From Welwitschia mirabilis (taxonomy: Eukaryota > Gnetophyta > Gnetopsida > Welwitschiales): a stretch of DNA of 64,000 bases. The DNA is taken from assembly GCA_051453625.1 (NCBI GenBank), contig JBOZIK010000001.1:283293791-283357790 (forward strand), given 5' to 3'. Below, one piece after another: positions 57,601 through 64,000 of this stretch. Position numbers and translations under genes: made by a program. Position 1 is the stretch's first letter, and each line of letters begins with the position of its first letter. The notes under the pieces are model-generated. The model had not been told where the DNA came from. It saw only the letters and a program-made list of their open reading frames with translations, and did no database searches.

Positions 57601-58084
57601 GTTGTTAGCGATGAAGAAGATAATTTATCATTCTTTTGGCTTGTTTTAAAATTCTATAGCATAATTAAATCTTCTAGCTAGAAATTATCTAGGGCATGTT
57701 TGTTTGGTCAAAAACTGTATCCTTATACGTAGCTGATACATGTGCTTAAGTTAGAGCGAATTTCTTCTGTAGTTAGTTTGCATAACTCATTCTTGATCAT
57801 GAGGCTCATATGAAGAATTGACTAGACTCTCATATGTTTGCTTATACAAATCCAAGGATTTTTTGGCCTTCATATTGTATACTAACTAGAAAGTTGATGC
57901 TTTAGTATTTTTTCTATATCAAATCCTATTTGCCTAGAGAGCAAACTTAAGTTGATTATGTCAATCACGATGATTCCCTTTTGTGCACCTTTTTAATGCA
58001 GCTTCAAGTTTTTTATTTGTAGATTCTACTAAACCATTACCTTGAGGATAGTAATTGGATGAATTTTTGATAAGGATCTTGTAT
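57600..58084 (-). pseudogene. Ty3/gypsy integrase C-terminal half, truncated
   Basis: From 58084 downwards the minus strand reads KNSSNYYPQGNGLVESTNKK, then LEAALKRCTKGNHRD, stop, HNQLKFAL and YRKNTKASTF. These correspond to the integrase motif YYPQGNGqaES.NK containing the third catalytic Glu (present here as VES), then the W.......LWAyR and TPF.LvYG segments. A further VMQTNYRRNSL to NYAIEF stretch fits the C-terminal GDLVL region weakly. The N-terminal half and core with both Asp residues are missing because a CACTA-type end abuts at 58085. Confidence 0.8.
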
Positions 58085-58700
58085 CACTACAACAAAATTG
58101 ACTCTTAATGATCGTTGTTAATGACATTTTTCAATCCATCATAAATTATACAAAAATTAATGATGATTTTTAACCATCATTAAAGTAGAGTACCGTGGCT
58201 GCTAAAGTTAAATACAATGACAATTAGAAACCTTCATTAAAGTATGGAGCTCAAAAAGAAAATGGAAGAAGAAGAAGGAAGTAAGCAGGGAAAAAGAAAA
58301 GAAAGAGCAGAGGTAAGGAGAGGAAGGAGGGAAATGTAGAGAATAGAGAGGACATCAAGCAAGAACAATGGAGAAAAGGAAGAAATCAATGCAACACATG
58401 TGGGAAAAGAGGAGAGAATTACAAAAGAGAAGAAAACAAGAAGAAGATGAAAATAGTAGAGGGAAGAAAGGAGATCATTACAAAAAGCATTTAAATGATG
58501 ATTTTCATTTTTGATGTCACATCCAAAACATTGTTCATTTTTCAAAGGGCTTGAAGTGTGAATGGGGATTGCAATTAGAGTGCACAATCAACCAACAGGA
58601 ACGGGCAATGAAGAGTTTGTGGTTGCTTCTAATAGAGATCAGGATGTGCAGCTAGCAGGAAGAGAGAATAGACAAGAAAATTTAGAGGGAGGAAATAGGT
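58085..58700 (+). mobile_element. CACTA-like DNA transposon end (non-autonomous or truncated)
   Basis: CACTACAACAAAATTGACTC at 58085 is a classical CACTA-superfamily terminus, and it abruptly interrupts the gypsy integrase. Sub-terminal repeats follow, such as ATGATTTTTAACCATCATTAA (about 58163-58183) and CAATTAGAAACCTTCATTAAAG. Beyond 58230 a purine-rich stretch (GAAGAAGAAGGAAG and similar) continues to about 58470. The opposite terminus TTTTGTTGTAGTG was not found within the window, so the right boundary is arbitrary. Confidence 0.65.
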
Positions 58701-59137
58701 ACATTAATTCATTGAAATAACTCTATTGTTAGTATTTACTCTTTGTAGACACTAACAACAGTTTGCATTCATCGCATTCGAGCACCACTTATTAAGTTTT
58801 TCTAGAGCATTTCATTGGTCTTTTTTAAATGATAATTCATGTGATTCTTTCATGTTTTGTCATAAATCCTAGGTGTCATTTGTTTATGCATTTTAAGAAA
58901 AATGGAACTCAGCAATGAGCATAGGCTTGATACAAGGTCTTACAGATTGAATTTCTTTTGGCTTCTGAATGTAAAAACACGTGATTTACCTTTGCGCTTA
59001 CAAATCCTACTCTTTATTATCCTACTTTTGAAGATGAAACCGTATATTGAGTTGCAATTGTTATAATGGTTTTAGCACTAATTTTACTTGTCTTATATTA
59101 CAAAATATAAGGTTTTCACTCTCGCCGATAGGTCAAA
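58701..59137. other. Unclassified DNA of higher complexity, no gene
   Basis: It is less A+T-rich than most of the window. No reading frame of note was seen. Confidence 0.4.
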
Positions 59138-59430
59138 TGTTCTACAGTTTAGAGATTAGGATTTTCTTGTGTTAGGTAATACTTAACACGTCTATTAAAG
59201 TAATTGTAGAATGAGATGCAAATATATAAGGATATTATGGGTTATGATTAGCTAAAGATGGCAAATATAAGGCATTGACCCACATAAGATAGGACAGGCA
59301 TTGACCCACAACATAAGATAGGACATAGATGTATTTTTCTAAATACTACATTGGCCATGTAAAACATCAACTGTATTTGATACCTCCATTATATCACTTC
59401 ATCATGACACCTGGTCTAAACTGTAGAACA
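59138..59430. mobile_element. 293-bp element with perfect 16-bp terminal inverted repeats
   Basis: TGTTCTACAGTTTAGA at 59138-59153 is exactly complemented by TCTAAACTGTAGAACA at 59415-59430. The ends TG...CA would also suit a small solo LTR, but no matching target-site duplication flanks it (TCAAA and CTTCC). It has no coding capacity. It contains a duplication of GGCATTGACCCACA...CATAAGATAGGACA (59271-59296 and 59297-59325). Confidence 0.6.
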
Positions 59431-60480
59431 CTTCCCTCAAAGTTTTAAATCATAATACTCTTATTTAAGTGAACATTTGCATTTCTTTGGGGCTCTACAG
59501 TCTCCTCATCTTCATAGGGATTTTCTTGCCACCTCCAAGAATAGTGATCTTTCCTCAAGTTCTTTAGCTTAGTAAATTATTCTCTTCATGATTTTGCAGT
59601 GTTTATTATTTTAGACAATGGCATGTCTGTATTCATCCTTGGGAACCACCTTTGTGACTCCGCTGAAGCAATGTTTATTATCTGGATTTTGATGTTTTTC
59701 CAGTAAGGTGATTTTTATGCCCTATAGCTGAACTACATATTCATGGTTCTCAATTTTCTGGATCTCACATCAACTTTGTATATCTTTCATAATTTTGTTT
59801 TCTGTGCATGTTTCCAAGATATTAAATCTACAGAAATGAGTTTGGGATGTGGAGAATTTCAAGGAAATGGCCAGACAGAAAGAAGAAAAACTTCAAAGAT
59901 AACAACTGAAAGTTCGTGTTAGAACATCAGATTACACATCATGAAGTTTTATTTGTTTTCTTTTCTCTATAGTATAGCCTTGCTGCTCTCTTTTGGGGGG
60001 TAAAACGCTTCAGTGCACATCCTGACAGAACCCAAATTTTTCACGAGTTTTTCACATGAATTTCATTTTTCAAAGTAAGAGGATTGATCTCAGACCTAGA
60101 AATGGGTTTTCATTGGCATAGCGTCTGATGGTTTTGTTTTTCAAGAGTGGCAAGCATTACGTTTTCCATGAATATAAGTTTAATCTTTAAAAAATCATCG
60201 TTGAATATGTTTGGCATTTCTATAGTAAACATTGTTTTTTGTAAAAATCTAAATGTCAATAGAATTTTCAAATATCAAAAATGGTGAAACTAATTGCCTT
60301 CAGTTTTTAAATAAATCCTTCGATAATGACATGGCAGAGGCATCTTTGATTTTTATCTAGGTGATTTCTTTTTCTACTTATTAATAGATTTCTTTTCCAA
60401 GTATCAAAAAACATGAAAAAGCATCTGATGTTGCATTTAGCAAAGACACCCAAGTAAAACTTCAATAATCAGCCATAATA
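59431..60480. other. Unclassified DNA, possibly decayed minus-strand copia pol
   Basis: It follows the copia trace at 60.6-60.7 kb on its coding strand. I see no firm integrase or RT motif. Confidence 0.3.
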
Positions 60481-60599
60481 GTAAAAGTTCTCACCAAATA
60501 AACTTACCGTTCAAGTTGAACTAAAGTCTTTATGAATCAAAACAAATCCCCTGGCATGAAGTTAGTAACGTCATAATTTCTTTTGTATCAAACTTTGCA

Positions 60600-60960
60600 C
60601 TTATTTACCTTGTATCAATTTTCCTGTGGATATTTTATTCATGGTCTCATAGTTTAGATGCCCAAGTCTTCAATGTCATAGGATACCCTTATGAATTTGA
60701 GTTGATAAATAAGAACTTTGTGAAGATTTTTATCTACAATAACCACTATCATTCATTTTTGATATGAACAAGACCTAGTTAGTCGTTCCATCTATAATTT
60801 CAGATCACCTATTGTTACATATAACCTTTCATCCTGTATCACATATAATTTTAGATCTGTTATTGTTACATATAACCTTTTATCCTGTATCACATATCAC
60901 ATAAATAGATTATGTTTTAAATCATTTACAAATAAAACATCATTGATTTTTAAAAGACTA
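60600..60960 (-). pseudogene. copia GAG-pre-integrase trace
   Basis: On the minus strand RLGHLNYETMNKISTGKLIQ (about 60625-60685) matches the LWHxRLGHLN....L..l segment just before copia integrase. The upstream sequence is open in pieces but unrecognised, and a 51-bp tandem duplication interrupts it. Confidence 0.6.
60794..60895 (+). repeat. Two tandem copies of 51 bp
   Basis: TATTGTTACATATAACCTTT is followed by (C/T)ATCCTGTATCACAT in both units (60794-60844 and 60845-60895). The length is a multiple of three, so it keeps frame on the copia strand. Confidence 0.92.
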
Positions 60961-61024
60961 TAATGCACTAACAGAGGCAATACCTTTAATCTTAGATTTG
61001 CTATGCTCACAAAAGGTTACATGT

Positions 61025-61189
61025 AACATCCAAAATTCTACAGCTGAAGAAACTTTAGCTTGTTCTAATACCAAAATGTAACATCCACCTTGTTAAAACT
61101 TAAAACTTCCAGTAATGCTCTAATACCAAAATGTAACATCCACCTTTTTACAACCTAAAACTTCTAGCAATGCTCTGATACCAAAATGT
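61025..61189 (+). repeat. Three tandem 55-bp units, each containing a primer-binding site
   Basis: Units 61025-61079, 61080-61134 and 61135-61189 are each exactly 55 bases. They start AACATCC and end TCTRATACCAAAATGT. Units 2 and 3 differ by few bases, and unit 1 is more diverged in the middle. The end of each unit is the complement of TGGTATCAGAGC plus the LTR edge. Confidence 0.93.
61172..61183 (-). other. Primer-binding site, tRNA-iMet type
   Basis: GCTCTGATACCA is the exact complement of TGGTATCAGAGC. It is separated by three A from TGTGACAC, the LTR edge. Decayed versions lie one and two 55-bp units to the left. Confidence 0.85.
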
Positions 61190-61540
61190 GACACTCAGAT
61201 TGTACGCTAAGTCTATCCAATTAGAGATAAGACTAATATAATAGCTTAACCAAAGTTTAGCTCTTAAATTTACTATAATAGCCCAACGAAACTTTCATAA
61301 GGTATTTTAAATGTGCACATGTATGAATAGCAATCTATACAAACAAGTTCCTAAGAGTGAAATATCACTATTCATGAATCTATAAGATACATACATAAAT
61401 ACATTTCTAAAATAACTTTTACAGGAAAAGAAGATAACTAACACATACAATCCTTTCATATAAGAGTAAATAAATACTTCTCTATTTCTAAGATAAATAT
61501 AAGTATAATATTGACATCATATCAACAACTAACAATTTTT
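61187..61540 (-). repeat. LTR end, minus orientation, truncated
   Basis: From TGTGACACTCAG the sequence is the complement of the last part of the plus-strand LTR at the right edge of the window. An example is CCAAAGTTTAGCTCTTAA at about 61242, whose complement TTAAGAGCTAAACTTTGG is at about 63970. Similarity can be followed to about 61540, against about 63745. Confidence 0.8.
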
Positions 61541-61937
61541 ATGGACAACATTCCACCTTATTCGACAATTTATATGGCCTTAAAGGTAGTTTGACAAAAT
61601 CTTATTTATCATTTTATACTGTTTCTTATAGCAAGTAATTTTGAAGTTCTTTAGAGATGGGTTTCGCATTAAGTTCCAAAGATAGAATTTGATATCCTTA
61701 GTTAGATAGTTAAGAAGTGGATATTCAACTAAACTGTACATTCGAAGTTTAATTACTTAAAATTTTGAATCAACAAAAACTATAATTAAAGGAAGATAAA
61801 TTCAACTTTATAAAGTACAACAATTAAGAGAGACAAAAGTAGAAGGTACTTCGAAATATTAAATAGATATATTGTAGTGAAGAACTAAGCTTTCTTGTTC
61901 AAGTTTTTAGGATAAAACGTTTTAAAGGGTGGAGAAA
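61541..61937 (+). other. 3' internal end of the plus-strand LTR element, no domain seen
   Basis: It ends in AAAGGGTGGAGAAA (61924-61937), a polypurine tract directly before the LTR. No protein motif was recognised. Confidence 0.45.
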
Positions 61938-62680
61938 TGTCACGTCCAGATTTTTAAAGGTTCAAAGATTTAGCCTAATTAATTAAGTAAAAACTAAATT
62001 AAAATAACTTTATTATTATGAAGTCCACTAATCTAATTTAATTATTGTATTCTTTATTTATTCTCTATATATTATCTTACTATTGAAATGTAATTATTTT
62101 ATGGAAATTTGTTATGCTGCAATGATTATCTTAAGTGCTTTTTTTCCCCTTGTAATAGCCCTGATTAATAATATTATTTTTGTAGTAACTCCTTGGTTAT
62201 TTAAATTAGTGGCTAAATTAGTGGTTGTGTTAATATTATTTTCTTTTTATAACTATTACATTAATGTAGCATGATTACTATATTTTCTTATTTTATTACA
62301 TGCAAATTATTTTTGTAATGGCTATAATTATTAGAATGCATTATGTTGGCTTATTTTAATCTTTTATTTTAATAGTGCATGCTAAGTAACGTCCATAATT
62401 ATGATGTTGCACTTTCTATTATTTAACATTTATTCATTATGGAAAATAATTTTTATGTGGCTATTGGAATTTACTTGCTAAGTGCCTTATCTTAATTCCT
62501 TATCATAATAATTGTAAGTACTAGAATGTTGAACATTGATTATTTATTGTTATGATAAAATATTAATTCTCCCAGTGATCAAGAAGGTAATGGTTAAGGG
62601 TTATAGAATCCTTACCATCTTCTTTTCATGATGGTGTCTCTTTATATCCTTGTGTCTCTTCACATTTTACGTCCTCTTAC

Positions 62681-62690
62681 TATAAATAGA
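62681..62690 (+). promoter_or_regulatory. TATA box of the plus-strand LTR
   Basis: TATAAATAGA is followed about 30 bases later by a pyrimidine-rich stretch, a good match to a plant LTR promoter. Confidence 0.65.
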
Positions 62691-63120
62691 ACTTTTTTCT
62701 CCTCTTATTTTCATATCTTTGAGAAATCTTTATTATTAAATCCTGGCGATTTCTAAACTTAGAGGTTGGAAAGCATTGAAGTCTTAGAATATTTAAAAGT
62801 TTACAAAGTCTTCATCTAATTTTGGGTATGGCTTAAGGCCTCATTTATTTCTTACATTATCTTGATTTCTTGCATCTTTGAATAGTATTTTATTCTTGCA
62901 TCTTGTATAGTTGTTGGATATTTTCTATTTCTTGTATTCTTGTATTTCCTTGCTACTAATAATTGTTTTTTACTGAGTCTTGTAAATTCTTGTTTTGAGC
63001 CATCTTGAGATTATCTCATGACTAAGATTTGACATGTATTGTGATATATTAAATTATAGAAATAAAACTAGTCAAGGTAACCAGTTGTTCGAACCTTAGA
63101 GAGTGGTACTCTTTGTTGTG

Positions 63121-63140
63121 AGTCCCACGCCCATGGGACT
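63121..63140 (+). other. Short perfect hairpin in the LTR leader
   Basis: AGTCCCA and TGGGACT form a 7-bp stem around a six-base loop, CGCCCA. It lies downstream of the TATA box, so it would be in the transcript. Role unknown. Confidence 0.5.
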
Positions 63141-63275
63141 GAACGTCCAAGAAGAAAAGAGAAAAATGTACACAAATATTATGATTTTATCTCTCCTGGT
63201 TGCGTGCAATTGGATTACTGAAAATTATTGTAGATCAACAGTAAAGAAGATAATATGAAAATGATGCCCACATCA

Positions 63276-63510
63276 TGGATTATTTTGATCATGCATCTTA
63301 GATTATTTTGGCAACACATCTTGGATTATTTTGGCATTTGCATTCTTAGATTATTCTTGGTCACATCTTGGATTATTTTTCGTCACTTCTTGGATTATTT
63401 TTGCACTCTTGGATTACTCTAACTGTACATCTTGGATTATTTTGGCAATGCATCTTGGATTGTTTTAGCAGTACATATTGGATTATTTTGGTAGTACATC
63501 TTGAATATTC
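63276..63510 (+). repeat. Minisatellite, unit about 17-24 bp, about 11 units
   Basis: The core CATCTTGGATTATTTTGGCA recurs with variants from about 63276 to 63510. The open frame at 63368-63655 results from this array and is not taken as a gene. Confidence 0.88.
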
Positions 63511-64000
63511 TTATAATTTCTTACCTTGTACTTCGAAATCCTATACCTGTCTATTCCTTACCATGAGTCTTACTAGGAATTGTGATGGTTACAGTTCTTA
63601 CACCATATTTACATATGTAGGAAACACTACAAAGGATGATGTGGAAATAAGCTAATAGATGCATATGATTGATGTTATCTACATGTTTTTATTTTGTTAC
63701 ATGTATATTACTTAAAAGACCTTGTGTCTTATAGAGCTTTGCAATAATTGTTGGTATGATGTCAATATTATACTTGAGTTTATCTTGGAAATAAAGAAGT
63801 ATTTATGTGCTCTTATATAAAAAGAATATATGTGTTATTTACCTTCTTTTCTTGCAAAAGTTACTTATTTGTATAAATCACTTTTCATACATATGCACAT
63901 TTAAGATATCGTATGAAAGTTTCATGGGGCTATTATAGCAAAGTTAATTCCTAGTTATAGATTATTCTTATTAAGAGCTAAACTTTGGTAAATCTATTAC

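Larger units (their letters stand above)
61938..64000 (+). repeat. Plus-strand LTR of a gypsy-type element, running off the window
   Basis: The LTR starts TGTCACGTCCAG after a polypurine tract. It has a TATA box at 62681, a minisatellite at 63276-63510, and end-proximal sequence matching the inverted copy at 61187-61540. By that match it should end roughly 80 bases beyond 64000, giving an LTR of about 2.1 kb. TGTCACG starts with an iMet primer-binding site are usual in plant chromovirus-type gypsy elements, but no coding domain confirms the family. Confidence 0.72.

Noticed and set aside
58237-58587. 116-codon minus-strand frame rich in Leu, Ser and Phe, membrane-like
   Set aside because: It is the complement of a purine-rich (GA/AAG) stretch inside the CACTA-like segment. 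Such composition suppresses stops and mimics a hydrophobic protein. No start context or family was seen.
63085-63105. GTTCGAACC, resembling the B box of a tRNA gene
   Set aside because: No A box, acceptor stem or cloverleaf could be drawn from the surrounding bases. It lies inside an LTR.
63368-63655. 95-codon frame with repeated Trp/Ile/Leu pattern
   Set aside because: It is generated by the LTR minisatellite. The periodic residues follow the DNA repeat.

Overview
The window reads as intergenic heterochromatin from a large, repeat-rich flowering-plant genome. It is very A+T-rich, CpG is scarce, and stop codons interrupt every recognisable reading frame. The only coding traces I recognise belong to plant transposable elements: Athila/Tat-like Ty3/gypsy, SIRE- and Tork-like Ty1/copia, an L1-type LINE, and one CACTA-like end. 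Seven N runs show a draft assembly. I found no intact gene, rRNA, tRNA or CRISPR array. The species cannot be named from this sequence.

Bases 734-26190 form one nested retrotransposon. The outermost layer is an Athila/Tat-like element with LTRs at 734-2186 and 24707-26190, a decayed tRNA-Asp primer-binding site, gag/protease remnants at 13.6-15.1 kb and a second ORF at about 23.2-24.1 kb. Its body holds three later insertions: an Athila/Tat-like element (3440-9039) that has lost reverse transcriptase, a SIRE-like copia derivative (about 9.6-13.5 kb), and a minus-strand copia element (16364-22850) with two LTRs, gag, protease, integrase, RT and RNase H, all broken.

Bases 26.9-41.1 kb are the least ordinary part. 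They hold a large imperfect palindrome (arms about 29.45-34.18 kb and 36.18-38.92 kb). A unit of about 1.2 kb occurs three times in tandem in one arm, once inverted in the other, and once partly beyond it. Three copies of a hairpin-forming foldback element (two whole, one half), a minisatellite of about 80 bp in two inverted arrays, and older tandem arrays (about 75 bp and 415 bp periods) accompany it. I cannot assign this composite to a named transposon family. It is the best candidate for something undescribed.

Bases 41-64 kb contain a degenerate LINE (about 43.5-46.9 kb), a minus-strand coiled-coil-like remnant (about 47.7-48.7 kb), LTR-like DNA with degenerate tandem repeats (50.2-56.7 kb), a minus-strand gypsy integrase tail cut by a CACTA-type end at 58085, copia traces, and two opposed LTR copies of one family near the right edge. 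One of these abuts a primer-binding site that has been triplicated with a 55 bp period.

Nothing here is expected to work as a protein-coding system. The value lies in insertion history, repeat architecture and possible small-RNA-producing hairpins. Element boundaries come from reading and aligning by eye. Family names rest on remembered protein motifs, not on a database search.
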